Of a stretch of DNA of 64,000 nucleotides, positions 32,965-42,601 are shown piece after piece; position 1 is the first letter of the stretch; each line of letters starts with the position of its first letter. Source of the stretch: an uncultured Microbacterium sp. (GTDB lineage Bacteria > Actinomycetota > Actinomycetes > Actinomycetales > Microbacteriaceae); contig NZ_CAMFHZ010000007.1 of the NCBI RefSeq assembly GCF_945952435.1, positions 62,001 to 126,000 of the forward strand, written 5' to 3'. The position numbers were made by a program, and so were the translations under genes. The notes under the pieces were generated by a model. That model was given only the letters and a program-made list of their open reading frames with translations. It searched no databases and was not told the DNA's origin.

Positions 32965-35163
32965 ATGACCTCGAGATCACGCACGGCGCTCGTCGCCGCA
33001 GCCGGCGCGGCCGTTCTGGCGGCCTCGCTCGCGGCGGCCCCTGCGGGTGCGGCCGTCACCGGCAGCTACACGGTGACGGTCGGCAGTACGGGAACGTGGA
33101 ACACGCCGGACGACACCCCGGCGGCCGGCTACATCGACAAGGACGGCACCTACTACTTCCAGCAGGCGCATTCGCTCTATGGATCCACGCAGGGGCGCAC
33201 CTGGTCCTTCTTCACGGGATCGAACATGGACACGGCGACGCTCTCCTCGTCGCTCACCAACTCCGTGAATCCGTCGAACGCGAACGACTCCAACAAAGAC
33301 ACGACCTGGCGCTGCAATAACAGCCCGACCGGCGTGATCTCCACCTCGGCGCCCAGCACGGCCAGCTATTCGCAGCGGAACTTCTGCGACCTCGCGGGCG
33401 TCTGGGTCGATCCCGACACCGGCAACTGGTACGGGCTCGTGCACAACGAATTCACGCCGCAGCCCTACGGCGACGGGCTGCACTTCGACGGCATCGACCG
33501 CGCGGTGTCCACGGATCAGGGCGAGACCTGGACGATCCAAGACCGGATCATCACCTCGCCGTTCGGAACGTCGCGCGGCAGCACCACCGACTTCCCGCAG
33601 CAGACGTACTACTACGGCGACGGGGATCCGCGCCTCGTCGTCGATGCGGCGTCGGGGTACTTCTACGCCTTCTATGGGTCCCGGGTCGTGGACAAGAACG
33701 GCGGCTGGGTCGCGTTCCACGAGCACGTCGCCCGTGCGCCGATCTCCTCCAAGCTCGCCCCGGGAAGCTGGCAGAAGTGGTACGGCGGCCAGTGGTCGCA
33801 GCCCGGCGTCGGCGGCAAGGAGAGCAATATGGTCCCGCTCTCCTCCTCGAGCACGACCGGCTACACGCCGACGACGGCCGAGTATTCACCGTCGAACACC
33901 GGAACCGCGGCCCAGCAGGTCGCCGCGGGCACCACGCCGCCGACCTCGCCCCTCTTCGTCATGGACGTCGCCTGGAACGCCTACCTCGGCCTCTGGATCG
34001 GCGAGCCGCAGGCGGTCGACCAGAGCGGCAACGCGCCCCAGCAGCTGTACGCGACCGACGATCTGACGACGCAGAAGTGGACCCTGCTCGGAGACACGGG
34101 CTCCTATCACACGGCCTCCTGGTACCGCTGGTTCCTCGATCCGGTCAGCAAGACCGGATCCGGCATCGTCGGCAAGGACTTCCGGATGTACTGCTCCTTC
34201 GGTTGCTCGGGCGGCAAATCCGGAGAGTATGTGAACGCGTCGGTCGGCGGCGCGGCGGCAGCTCCCGTCGACGTCTCCAAGACGTACCGGATCGGCGCAT
34301 CGGGACGGGTCCTCGTGCAGTCGGCGAGCGACTCCTCCGTGACGTCGGCGAGCGCGGACAACGGCCGCGCGACGTGGCGCTTCGCGGCCACCGGCGACGG
34401 CGCCTACACGGTGACCAACACGACCACCGGGGCTCTGCTCGGCGTCTCGTCCACCTCGAACGCCGGGCGTGCGTGGGGTGCGGCGCTGAGCGCGACGAGC
34501 GCGACCACCCCCACCGCGGGCCAGCAGTGGTGGGTCGTGCAGAACCGCTCCGCGGCCGACAACGCGGCCGACGGCACGCTCCGTCTCGTCAACCGCTACA
34601 GCGGACTCGTGATCGCGCTGTCCGGTGTGAGCGGGCGCGCTGCCGAGACCACTCCGGTGCGCGCCTGGACGGATGCGAGCGGAAGCGCGGTCGGCGCGGG
34701 ACGCACCGCGGACGAGCAGCGCTTGACGCTCACCGCCGTCGGCTCTGCGGCCCCGCTCGCCGGGACTCGCACCATCAGCGCGGGCGGACGATCGGTCGAC
34801 GACCCCAACCACAGCACGGCCAACGGCACCCAGCTCGTGGTCTGGACGAGCAACACCGGCGCCAACCAGAAGTGGCAGTTCGCCGTGCAGAGCGACGGCT
34901 CCTACACCCTCACGAACGGCGAGTCGGGCCTCTGCGCGGACGTCGACGGCGGATCGACCGCGGCGGGTGCGCGGATCATCCAGTGGACGTGCACGGGCGG
35001 GACCAACCAGCGCTGGACGGCGACGGCGCAGTCCGGCGGCGGGTACACGCTCACCTCGGTCAAGAGCGGTCTTCTGCTCACGGCCGCCACGAACGCGGAC
35101 GGAACGGGCCTGACCCAGCAGGCGACCACGTCCACCGCGGTGCAGACCTGGTCGATCCAGTAG
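32965..35163 (+). CDS. Secreted protein with beta-propeller-like domain and ricin-type lectin repeats
   Basis: 732-aa exported protein. The signal peptide has a basic start and ends near APAGAA-VTG (about residue 29). The next ~430 residues are strand-rich with Asp-box-like turns (STDQGETWTIQD) and long aromatic loops, as in sialidase or GH43-like propellers; two Cys pairs may form disulfides. Residues about 435-732 carry beta-trefoil (ricin B) units with QKW, QRW and similar QxW motifs. It is probably a carbohydrate-binding or -cleaving extracellular protein; catalytic residues cannot be assigned. Control by LacI-type operators supports a carbohydrate role. Confidence 0.75.
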   Translation: MTSRSRTALVAAAGAAVLAASLAAAPAGAAVTGSYTVTVGSTGTWNTPDDTPAAGYIDKDGTYYFQQAHSLYGSTQGRTWSFFTGSNMDTATLSSSLTNSVNPSNANDSNKDTTWRCNNSPTGVISTSAPSTASYSQRNFCDLAGVWVDPDTGNWYGLVHNEFTPQPYGDGLHFDGIDRAVSTDQGETWTIQDRIITSPFGTSRGSTTDFPQQTYYYGDGDPRLVVDAASGYFYAFYGSRVVDKNGGWVAFHEHVARAPISSKLAPGSWQKWYGGQWSQPGVGGKESNMVPLSSSSTTGYTPTTAEYSPSNTGTAAQQVAAGTTPPTSPLFVMDVAWNAYLGLWIGEPQAVDQSGNAPQQLYATDDLTTQKWTLLGDTGSYHTASWYRWFLDPVSKTGSGIVGKDFRMYCSFGCSGGKSGEYVNASVGGAAAAPVDVSKTYRIGASGRVLVQSASDSSVTSASADNGRATWRFAATGDGAYTVTNTTTGALLGVSSTSNAGRAWGAALSATSATTPTAGQQWWVVQNRSAADNAADGTLRLVNRYSGLVIALSGVSGRAAETTPVRAWTDASGSAVGAGRTADEQRLTLTAVGSAAPLAGTRTISAGGRSVDDPNHSTANGTQLVVWTSNTGANQKWQFAVQSDGSYTLTNGESGLCADVDGGSTAAGARIIQWTCTGGTNQRWTATAQSGGGYTLTSVKSGLLLTAATNADGTGLTQQATTSTAVQTWSIQ

Positions 35164-35180
35164 GACGATCAGGGAAGCAA

Positions 35181-35211
35181 GGGGGCGGATCCGCAGATCG
35201 GATCCGCCCCC
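35181..35211 (+). terminator. Terminator after the lectin gene
   Basis: A perfect 13-bp stem (GGGGGCGGATCCG with CGGATCCGCCCCC) with the 5-nt loop CAGAT, followed by TCTCTCGTG. It starts 18 nt after the stop codon and probably serves the plus-strand gene only. Confidence 0.85.
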
Positions 35212-35287
35212 TCTCTCGTGCGCGGGCGGCGTCCGCGAAGAGGTCGCCGAGCGGTCGGGGCCGGTCGGGGTCTCGGCGCCCGATCGC

Positions 35288-36307
35288 TCAGCGCACGGGA
35301 GGGCGCGCGGTGGATGCGCGCACCACGAGCGTCGGCGCGACGTCATGCGCGACCCCGAGGTCCGCGCCCTCGATGAGCCCGATCACGCGCAGGGCGGCGG
35401 AGCGACCGCGCTCGACGAACGGCTGCCGCACGGTCGTCAGCGCGGGCGAGGCGTAGGCGGCGAGCGGGATGTCGTCGACGCTCACGACCGACACCCGATC
35501 CGGCACGTTCCTGCCGGCCTCGTGCAGCGCCCGGATCACCCCGAACGCCATCTCGTCGCTCGACACGAAGACGGCCGTGACCTCGGGGATCGCGGCGAGC
35601 GTCCTGCCCGCCCGGTAGCCCGACTCCGGGGTCCAGTCGCCGGGGATGACCGGAGGGGGAAGGATCCCGCGCTCCTGCAGCGTCGCCGCCCAGGACTCGC
35701 GGCGGCGACGCGATTCGAGCCAGTCGTCGTCGCCGGACACGTGCCAGACCGTCGCATGGCCGAGATCGAGCAGGTGGGTGGTCGCGAGCCGGGCGACGAG
35801 CGTCTGCTCCTGGGCGGCGCTCTCGTCCTCGCCGACGCCGCGTTCGATCTGCACGGTCGGCGTGCGCCGCATGCGGGCGACCATCCCCGGATCCTCGAAG
35901 TCGACGGGAGCGACCAGCACGATCCCCTCGGCCCCCTGGCGCTCCAACCGGTCGAACGCCGCGGCGAACGCGGCCGCGGTCGAGTGGTTGGAGACGGCGG
36001 CCGTCGTCACGGTGTAGCCCCGTTCCGCCGCGACGGTCTCGATCCCCACCCCGATCGCGCTCGACGAGTACTGGGTGGTGGAGACGACGATCACCCCCAG
36101 CACGCGCGTCCGGCCGGAGGCGAGCGAGGCGGCGGCGCCGTGCACGCGATACCCGAGCTCGTCCACCGCGGCGCGCACCCGGCGCTCGGTCTCCGAGCGC
36201 ACGTGCTGCTGCCCCGACATCACCCGCGAGACCGTCTGCGTGGACACCCCGGCGAGGCGCGCCACATCGGCCTGGTTGGGGGCGCGATCGGGGATGCGGC
36301 GGGGCAT
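35288..36307 (-). CDS. LacI-family transcriptional regulator
   Basis: 339-aa repressor. The N-terminal LacI HTH is ADVARLAGVSTQTVSRVMSGQQHVRSET, and a periplasmic-binding-protein-like sugar domain follows (about 65-335). It converges on the lectin gene, whose promoter has two LacI-type palindromes. TACGAT lies 6 nt before the ATG on this strand, so the message is probably leaderless. Effector sugar unknown. Confidence 0.9.
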   Translation of the reverse strand: MPRRIPDRAPNQADVARLAGVSTQTVSRVMSGQQHVRSETERRVRAAVDELGYRVHGAAASLASGRTRVLGVIVVSTTQYSSSAIGVGIETVAAERGYTVTTAAVSNHSTAAAFAAAFDRLERQGAEGIVLVAPVDFEDPGMVARMRRTPTVQIERGVGEDESAAQEQTLVARLATTHLLDLGHATVWHVSGDDDWLESRRRRESWAATLQERGILPPPVIPGDWTPESGYRAGRTLAAIPEVTAVFVSSDEMAFGVIRALHEAGRNVPDRVSVVSVDDIPLAAYASPALTTVRQPFVERGRSAALRVIGLIEGADLGVAHDVAPTLVVRASTARPPVR

Positions 36308-36452
36308 GACCTCATCGTAGTGAGCGCCCGCGCGCCGGCCCCTCCGCCCCGCCCGCGGCGGATCCCGCGCCCCCGGGGATGAGACTTCCGTCTCGTGCGG
36401 ATCATCCTGTGGGCGGATGCGCACGCCCCCCGCGATCCGTAACGTCGGGGCC

Positions 36453-37409
36453 ATGATCACTGCAGAGGGACTCAGCAAACGGTACGGGGACAAGGCCGCG
36501 GTGGACGACGTGTCGTTCACCGTCCGGCCCGGGACCGTCACCGGCTTCCTGGGACCGAACGGCGCCGGCAAATCGACGACGATGCGCATGATCGTGGGGC
36601 TGGACCGGCCGAGCGCCGGTCGCGTCACGGTGAACGGGCAGGAGTACCGACGCCTGCGCGCGCCGCTCACCGAGGTCGGCGTGCTGCTCGACGCCAAGGC
36701 GGTGCACACGGGGCGCACCGCCCGCAACCACCTGCGCGCGCTCGCCGCGACCCACGGCCTGCCGTCGAAGCGCGTCGACGAGGTCATCGAGATCGCGGGG
36801 ATCGGATCCGTCGCCCGCAAGCGCGCCGGCAAGTTCTCGCTCGGCATGGGGCAGCGGCTCGGCATCGCCGCGGCGCTGCTCGGCGATCCGCACACGCTCA
36901 TCCTGGACGAGCCGGTCAACGGGCTGGATCCGGAGGGCGTGCGCTGGGTGCGCCAGTTCGTGCGCCATGTGGCCTCGGAGGGCCGCACGGTGCTGCTGTC
37001 CAGTCACCTGATGAGCGAGATGGCGCAGACGGCCGACCATGTCATCGTGCTCGGCCGCGGACGGGTGCTCGCCGACGCGCCGCTGCCCGAGCTCGTCCGC
37101 GCTTGGACCACGGCGCGCGTGCACGTGCGCACGCCCCGTGCCGCGGAGCTCGCCGCGCTGCTCACGAGTGGGGGCGCCGGATCCGGGATCGAGGTGGTCG
37201 CCCCGTCCGCGGACACGCTCGACATCGCCGGGATCGAGTCTTGGCGCATCGGCGACCTCGCCGCCGAGCGGCAGATCCCGCTGCACGAGCTCACTCCCAC
37301 GAGCGGATCGCTCGAGGACGCCTACCTCGCCCTCACGGGCGAGGCCGTGGAATACCGTACCCGTGCCGTGCCAGAGGCCGGCGCCCCGCTGCAGGAGGTT
37401 CCGGCATGA
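36453..37409 (+). CDS. ABC-2 type exporter ATP-binding protein
   Basis: 318-aa ATPase. Walker A is GPNGAGKST, the signature is degenerate (FSLGMGQRLGI), and Walker B is LILDEPVNGLD. The C-terminal 90 residues form an accessory domain typical of drug or lantibiotic self-protection exporters (BcrA/NatA-like). TAACGT (36439-36444) is 8 nt before the ATG. The stop overlaps the permease ATG by 4 nt. Confidence 0.9.
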   Translation: MITAEGLSKRYGDKAAVDDVSFTVRPGTVTGFLGPNGAGKSTTMRMIVGLDRPSAGRVTVNGQEYRRLRAPLTEVGVLLDAKAVHTGRTARNHLRALAATHGLPSKRVDEVIEIAGIGSVARKRAGKFSLGMGQRLGIAAALLGDPHTLILDEPVNGLDPEGVRWVRQFVRHVASEGRTVLLSSHLMSEMAQTADHVIVLGRGRVLADAPLPELVRAWTTARVHVRTPRAAELAALLTSGGAGSGIEVVAPSADTLDIAGIESWRIGDLAAERQIPLHELTPTSGSLEDAYLALTGEAVEYRTRAVPEAGAPLQEVPA

Positions 37410-38227
37410 CCGTCGCCGCCCCGTCCACCCGTTCCACGCACGTGCCCGCAGACCGGCACCGGCTGACCCTCGCGCGCACGCTGCGCGGAGAGGCGATCAA
37501 GCTCACCACGCTGCGCTCCACCTGGTGGTCGATCGCGATCACCGCCGCCTTGACGATCGGCATCGCCGCGCTCATCTCCAGCTCGATCCCCGGCCAGCAG
37601 GCGGGCTTCAACGGCGTCATGACCGTCGTGATGCCGATCCAGTTCACCGCCCTCCTGGCGGGCATCCTCGGCGCGATCGCGGTCACGGGCGAGTACTCGA
37701 CGGGCATGATCCGCTCGACGCTCACGGCCGACCCTCTGCGCGGGCGCGTCCTCGCCTCGAAGGCGATCGTCGTCGCGCTGTTCCTCTTCCTCGCGTCGCT
37801 CGTGATCTTCCTGATCGCGGCGGTGATCGCCTCCGCGATCCTCGGCGGAAAGGGCATGCCGATGGACTGGTCCACGCCCGACGCCGTCATCCTGCCGCTT
37901 CTCGCCGCCGCCGCGACGATGGCCGTGTGCGCGTTGATCGGCCTCTCGTTCGGCTTCCTCGTCCGCTCGGGCGCCGGCGCGATCGCCGCGACCGTCGGAC
38001 TGCTGTTCGTCCTGCCGATCGTCTCGACGCTCTTCGCCCTGGGCGGCAAGAGCTGGGAGTGGGTCTCCAAGGCGGCCGCGTACCTCCCGCTGTCCGCCGC
38101 GCAGAACGCGATCCTTCCGTCCGACCAGGCCGCCCTCAGTGCCGGGGTCGCCTGGCTCACCCTGGTGCTCTGGGTTGTGGCGGGGCTGCTGGGCTCCTGG
38201 ATCGTGCTGCGCTCCCGCGACGCCTGA
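37406..38227 (+). CDS. ABC-2 type exporter permease
   Basis: 273-aa membrane subunit with six predicted spans, after a cytoplasmic N-terminus containing LRGEAIKLTTLRSTWW, the usual start of actinobacterial ABC-2 permeases. It pairs with the ATPase at 36453. Substrate unknown. The gene is followed by the repeat tract. Confidence 0.88.
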   Translation: MTVAAPSTRSTHVPADRHRLTLARTLRGEAIKLTTLRSTWWSIAITAALTIGIAALISSSIPGQQAGFNGVMTVVMPIQFTALLAGILGAIAVTGEYSTGMIRSTLTADPLRGRVLASKAIVVALFLFLASLVIFLIAAVIASAILGGKGMPMDWSTPDAVILPLLAAAATMAVCALIGLSFGFLVRSGAGAIAATVGLLFVLPIVSTLFALGGKSWEWVSKAAAYLPLSAAQNAILPSDQAALSAGVAWLTLVLWVVAGLLGSWIVLRSRDA

Positions 38228-38378
38228 TCCGGAGCCCTGCGCTCCCGCGGCGCCTGATTCGGAGCCCGGCGCTCCCGCGCGGCGGACTTGCGCCGTTTCG
38301 TCCTTGGCTTCCTTTCGTGCCTGCTCGTGCCTGCTCGTTCCTTCGTGCCTTTGCCTGTTTCCCTCTTTCCCTCCCCGC

Positions 38379-38938
38379 GCCGTCTTCCCTCTCTCCGTCT
38401 CCTCGCTGTCTTTCCCTCCCCTGAATGTCTTTCCCTCCCCTGGGCGACGTGGGTGCGAGGAGGGAAAGACGGCAGGGGGGAGGGAAACCCGTGTCGGGGG
38501 CGTTCCTTGGTGCGGTGCGGTGGGCTGCGGTGGGTTGGGCTGCGGTGCGGGTGGTGCGGTGCGGGTGGTGCTGCTGTGGGGTGCGCCGTCTTCCCTCTCC
38601 AGCTCTCCTCTGAATGTCTTTCCCTCCCCTGAATGTCTTTCCCGCCTCTGGGGGACGTGGGTGCGGGGAGGGAAAGACGGTGGGAGGAGGGAAACCCGTG
38701 TCGGCGGTGGTGCTCGGTAGGCCGCGGTGCGGTGCGGTGCGGTGCGGTGCGGGTTGGTGCTGCGGTGGGGGGGCGGGGTGCCGTCTTCCCTCTCTCCGTC
38801 TCCTCGCTGTCTTTCCCTCCCCTGAATGTCTTTCCCTCCCCTGGGCGACGTGGGTGCGAGGAGGGAAAGACGGCAGGGGGAGGGAAACTCGTGTCGGCGG
38901 TGGTCCCTCGTGCTCGGTGCGGTGCGGTGCGGTGCGGT
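38379..38938. repeat. Three tandem ~200-bp units with hairpins and GGTGC runs
   Basis: Units start at 38379, 38585 and 38780 with GCCGTCTTCCCTCTC. Each has pyrimidine-rich GTCTTTCCCTCC and a purine-rich complement GGAGGGAAAGAC that can form a 12-bp stem, then AGGGAAACCCGTGTCGG and a run of GGTGC repeats (up to five in unit 2). Unit 3 is shorter. The whole 38228-38995 gap has no convincing gene; open frames crossing it are built from the repeats. The GGTGC runs could form G-quadruplexes on the plus strand. Confidence 0.85.
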
Positions 38939-38995
38939 ACGGGAGCGCGGCGGTGGAGGGCGCAGCGGCGCACCGGCACCGACTACGCTGAAGGC

Positions 38996-39601
38996 GTGCT
39001 GCTCAGTGACCGAGACATCAGAGCCGGGCTCGATGCGGGCAGGATCGGTCTGGATCCGCTCGACCCGGCCATGATCCAGCCGTCCAGCATCGACGTGCGG
39101 TTGGACCGATACTTCCGGCTGTTCGACAACCACAAGTACCCGTCCATCGATCCGGCGGTCGATCAGCCCGAGCTGACCCGCCTCATCGAGGTCGCTCCGG
39201 ACGAGCCGTTCATCCTGCATCCGGGCGAGTTCGCGCTGGGGGCGACGTTCGAACAGGTCTCGCTCTCGGACGATGTCGCGGCCCGCCTCGAGGGCAAGTC
39301 GTCGCTGGGTCGACTCGGCCTCATCACGCACTCGACCGCCGGCTTCATCGATCCGGGATTCCAGGGTCACGTCACCCTCGAGCTCGCGAACGTCGCCACG
39401 CTGCCCATCAAGCTGTGGCCCGGCATGAAGATCGGTCAGCTGTGCTTCTTCCAGCTCAGCTCCCCGGCCGAGAACCCTTATGGATCGGGGCCGTACGGCA
39501 ACCGATACCAGGGGCAGCGCGGGCCGACAGCCTCGCGCTCCTTCCAGAACTTCCACCGCACCGACGTCGGCACGACCGACGCGGGCTCCACCGGGGGCTG
39601 A
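38996..39601 (+). CDS. dcd: dCTP deaminase
   Basis: 201-aa nucleotide enzyme of the Dcd/DUT superfamily, making dUTP (or dUMP in bifunctional forms) from dCTP. Conserved [23 protein letters not shown] includes the active-site residues, and [18 protein letters not shown] is the C-terminal nucleotide-closing lid. GTG start lies 6 nt after TACGCT (38984-38989), suggesting a leaderless message and marking the end of the repeat tract. Confidence 0.95.
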   Translation: MLLSDRDIRAGLDAGRIGLDPLDPAMIQPSSIDVRLDRYFRLFDNHKYPSIDPAVDQPELTRLIEVAPDEPFILHPGEFALGATFEQVSLSDDVAARLEGKSSLGRLGLITHSTAGFIDPGFQGHVTLELANVATLPIKLWPGMKIGQLCFFQLSSPAENPYGSGPYGNRYQGQRGPTASRSFQNFHRTDVGTTDAGSTGG

Positions 39602-39608
39602 CCAGATC

Positions 39609-40268
39609 GTGGACGAGACGGATCCGCCGCGCGCCGGCTCCACCCCGGGACCGGCGCCGGAAGACGCCATGGGGGCGGTCGTCCCGGATCCGTCCGCCGC
39701 GCCTCCCGCCGGCGACACGGAGCTCGCCCCCGCGCCCGTCGAGAGCGCGGGGCTGGCCGACATCCTCGCGGACCCGGAGATCGCGCCGGCCGAGGAGAGC
39801 GCGACGCTCGCCGAGCTGCTCGAAACGCCGGCGGAGGCCGCGCCCGCCGAGGAGACGCCAGGGCTCGCCGCGATCCTCGCGGATCCCGACCCTTCGCTGT
39901 TCGGCGAGGATCCGTCCGGGAAGGATCCGTCGGCGGAAGACCGCACCTCCGGCGAGGAACCGTCCGGGGAGGATCCGTCCGGCGAGGGCGGTACGTCCGG
40001 GGAAAATCGTCCGTCCGCGGAGGTGCCCGCCACGCGCCGCGCGGCCAGGGAGCCGATCGCCGCCCTGCCTCCCGAGCGCGTCGCCGCGCCGCTCGCACCC
40101 GAGAGCGGATCCGGGGGCTACACCGGGCTGATCGTCGTCGTGGTGGTCGTGCTGGCCGCCCTGCTCATCGGCGCGATCGTGCTGATCGTCGTGCTCGTCA
40201 CGAGCCATGCGTGGCCGTTCGCCGCAGCTCTCGCCGTCGTCCCGACCCTCCTCGCCCGGTCCGCGTGA
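39609..40268 (+). CDS. Acidic, repeat-containing single-span membrane protein
   Basis: 219-aa protein in the operon with dcd (7-nt gap). Residues 1-160 are acidic and disordered, containing short imperfect repeats (ADILADPE, AAILADPD) and a Ser/Glu/Gly-rich stretch (GEDPSGKDPSAED and relatives). A single membrane helix follows (GLIVVVVVVLAALLIGAIVL, about 172-191) with a short tail. The start is a GTG; ATG 39669 is an alternative. Function unknown. Confidence 0.55.
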   Translation: MDETDPPRAGSTPGPAPEDAMGAVVPDPSAAPPAGDTELAPAPVESAGLADILADPEIAPAEESATLAELLETPAEAAPAEETPGLAAILADPDPSLFGEDPSGKDPSAEDRTSGEEPSGEDPSGEGGTSGENRPSAEVPATRRAAREPIAALPPERVAAPLAPESGSGGYTGLIVVVVVVLAALLIGAIVLIVVLVTSHAWPFAAALAVVPTLLARSA

Positions 40269-40302
40269 CCGGGCGATCCGGACGAACTGTCGGTTCGCCC
40301 GG
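40269..40302 (+). terminator. Hairpin after the dcd operon
   Basis: CCGGGCG (40269-40275) and CGCCCGG (40296-40302) can pair, or alternatively CCGG-A-CGAAC with GTTCG-C-CCGG (40278-40302) around TGTCG. It lies immediately after the stop codon. Confidence 0.5.
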
Positions 40303-40347
40303 ACGCACGGTCGGGCGCGCGGGCCGTGACCGCACGAAGCTGGATCC

Positions 40348-41550
40348 ATGACCACGACAGCACCCGTTCCGCAGATCTCGGCGTCTCCGCAGCGGCTCCG
40401 CTACGGAGCCCTGCTCGCGATGATGGCCACCGCCTTCCTCCTCGTGACGGCGGAGTTCCTGCCGGGCGGGCTGCTCACCGACATCGCCGCGGAGATCGGC
40501 GTGACCCCCGGCCAGGCGGGCCAGATGGTCACGGTCACGGCACTCGCGGGTCTCGTCGTGGCGCCCACGATCGGTCTCCTGCTGCCCCGGCTCGACCGAC
40601 GCTCGCTGCTCGTGTGGATGGCGATCGCCGCGACCGTCTCGAACGTGATCGTCGCGCTCGCCCCCAGCCTTCCCCTGCTGCTCGTCGCGCGGGTGCTGCT
40701 GGGCGGGGCGATCTCCGGCTTCTGGTCGATGTCGGTCACCGTCGCGGCCCGGATCGCGGGACCGCAACGCCTCGGTCGCGCGATGATGTTCACCTCGGCC
40801 GGCACGTCTCTCGCGACCGTCGCCGGGATCCCGCTGGGGGTGCTGCTCAGCGAGGCCGTCGACTGGCGGGGCGTCTTCGCGATCGCGGCGGCGGCCAGCG
40901 CGGTCCTCGCCGTGGCCCTGCGGATCCTGCTGCCCAGCGTCCCGGCCGAGGGTGCTGCCCGGCTGTCGACCCTGTTCGACACGTTCCGCCGCCGGGGGAT
41001 CGGGATCGGCCTGATCGGGCACGTTCTCGTGGTGCTCGGGCATTTCCTCGCCTACACCTATATCCGCGTGGCGCTGGAGCGTGTGCACGACGGCGGGACC
41101 GCGATCACCGGGGGCACCGTGATCGTGCTGCTCGCACTGTTCGGGGTGGGCGGGTTCCTCGGCAACATCGTGATCGGGTTCGTCGTCGACCGCCACTACC
41201 GGATGCTCGCGGTCATCACCCCGGTCGTGATCGCGGCGAGCGTGCTGCTCATGAACGCGCTCACCGGGTCGCTGGGGGGGATCGGCGCCATCGCGTTCGT
41301 CTGGGGCTTCTTCTTCGCCTCGTGGCTGCTCATCGTGAACACCTGGATCGGACACCGCATGCCGGACCGCCTCGAAGCAGGCGGGAGCCTGGTCGTGATG
41401 GGATTCCAGGCCGCGATCATGACGGCCGCCGGGGTGGGCGGGGTGCTGCTCGATGCCATCGGCGTCGACCGGGTCTACGTGATCGGAGCGGTGATCCTCG
41501 TGGTCGGCGCCGTGCTGTTCGGGATCTCCAGCCGGTTGAGCCGGGGCTGA
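40348..41550 (+). CDS. MFS efflux transporter (DHA1-like)
   Basis: 400-aa major facilitator with twelve spans, similar in layout to arabinose/chloramphenicol efflux carriers (start region LLVTAEFLPGGLLTDIAAEIG). Motif C-like glycines lie in span 5 (GTSLATVAGIPLGVLLSE). No strong ribosome binding site precedes the ATG. Substrate unknown. It converges with the AraC regulator gene, which may control it. Confidence 0.88.
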   Translation: MTTTAPVPQISASPQRLRYGALLAMMATAFLLVTAEFLPGGLLTDIAAEIGVTPGQAGQMVTVTALAGLVVAPTIGLLLPRLDRRSLLVWMAIAATVSNVIVALAPSLPLLLVARVLLGGAISGFWSMSVTVAARIAGPQRLGRAMMFTSAGTSLATVAGIPLGVLLSEAVDWRGVFAIAAAASAVLAVALRILLPSVPAEGAARLSTLFDTFRRRGIGIGLIGHVLVVLGHFLAYTYIRVALERVHDGGTAITGGTVIVLLALFGVGGFLGNIVIGFVVDRHYRMLAVITPVVIAASVLLMNALTGSLGGIGAIAFVWGFFFASWLLIVNTWIGHRMPDRLEAGGSLVVMGFQAAIMTAAGVGGVLLDAIGVDRVYVIGAVILVVGAVLFGISSRLSRG

Positions 41551-41583
41551 CCTCCGCGCGGGCGGCGGGGGACCGCGTGCGGG

Positions 41584-42507
41584 TCAGGAGGAGCGGGCCA
41601 GGCGCCAGGCCGTCGGCGTCTGGCCGGTCCTGCGGCGGAACGCGCGGCTGAAGCCCTCGTCCGAGCTGTACCCGAGATCGCGGGAGATCTCGCTGACGAG
41701 GCAGCCGAGGGCCAGGCGCTCCTGGGCCGCCTGCATCCGCACCTCGGTCACATAGCTCGCGGGCGAGGTGCCGAACGCCTCCCGGAAGCGCTCGGCGAAG
41801 ACCGTCCGCGACATCGCGCCCACACTGGCTAGGCCCTCGACGCTCCAGTCGTTGCCCGGTGCGGCGTGGATCGCGGCGACCACCCGCTCCAGGAACGGGT
41901 CGTTGGTGCGCGCGGGCCAGCCGGCCGGTGCGCAGCCGTGCGCCGCCCAGGCGCGGAGCACCGAGACGAGCACCGTGTTGGCCATCATCCGGCAGACGGT
42001 CGCGTCACCGTCCCGGAGGGGGGCCGTGGCGCCCTCGGAGCGGTCGTCGCCCAACTGCGCGGCGAGCATGGCCGCCGCGGGCTCGTGACCGGCGAAGTCG
42101 CGCACGAGCGCCACGTCCGGCAGGGCCGCGGCCACGTGCCGGGCGCTCTCGGCGAGTGTCAGCGTGGAGACGAGCAGCCTCGTGCCGCGCGGGGTCCTCA
42201 GCGCCGTGGAGAGCCGGCCCGGGGTGAGCATCGCGTCGCCGCGGTGCAGGGTCTTCGCGACCTCACCGCAGCGGAGGTCGACGGAGCCCTCGATGACGTA
42301 GACGAGGGAGAGCGCGTCGCGGTCGAGCGCGATGGTCTCGTCGGCCGCGGGCGACAGTCGCACCTGGCGGCGCAGGCGCACGTCGATCGCGCCGAGGAGG
42401 GCGTTGATCGCGCCGTGATCCTCGACCGCGCCGATGCGCGCGCCGGGCGCCTCGCCGGGAGACGCCGGCCGAGAATCCGCGAGGAGGGTCACGATCGGGG
42501 TAACCAC
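41584..42507 (-). CDS. AraC-family transcriptional regulator
   Basis: 307-aa regulator with an N-terminal cupin-type ligand domain (AraC_binding, about 30-180) and two C-terminal helix-turn-helix units (SRTVFAERFREAFGTSP and EISRDLGYSSDEGFSRAFRRRTG). GTG 42507 was chosen because TAGGCT lies about 10 nt upstream and residues before it are non-coding in character. It is 33 nt from the convergent MFS gene. Confidence 0.85.
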   Translation of the reverse strand: MVTPIVTLLADSRPASPGEAPGARIGAVEDHGAINALLGAIDVRLRRQVRLSPAADETIALDRDALSLVYVIEGSVDLRCGEVAKTLHRGDAMLTPGRLSTALRTPRGTRLLVSTLTLAESARHVAAALPDVALVRDFAGHEPAAAMLAAQLGDDRSEGATAPLRDGDATVCRMMANTVLVSVLRAWAAHGCAPAGWPARTNDPFLERVVAAIHAAPGNDWSVEGLASVGAMSRTVFAERFREAFGTSPASYVTEVRMQAAQERLALGCLVSEISRDLGYSSDEGFSRAFRRRTGQTPTAWRLARSS

Positions 42508-42601
42508 GGCATCGGGAAGCCTATTCCGCGGCCCGTGCCGAGGACGGGAACGGGCCCCTGCCGCAGCGCGGTCAGGGGCCCGAGAGGTGCCGTCGCACCG
42601 G

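Noticed and set aside
36360..36400. Short inverted repeat GAGAC-TTCC-GTCTC between lacI and the ABC exporter
   Set aside because: Only 5-bp arms; too weak to call an operator without further copies.
38395..38995. Open frames across the repeat tract, including one extending dcd upstream
   Set aside because: They consist of translated repeats with no ribosome binding sites, and the dcd GTG has its own -10 box 6 nt upstream.
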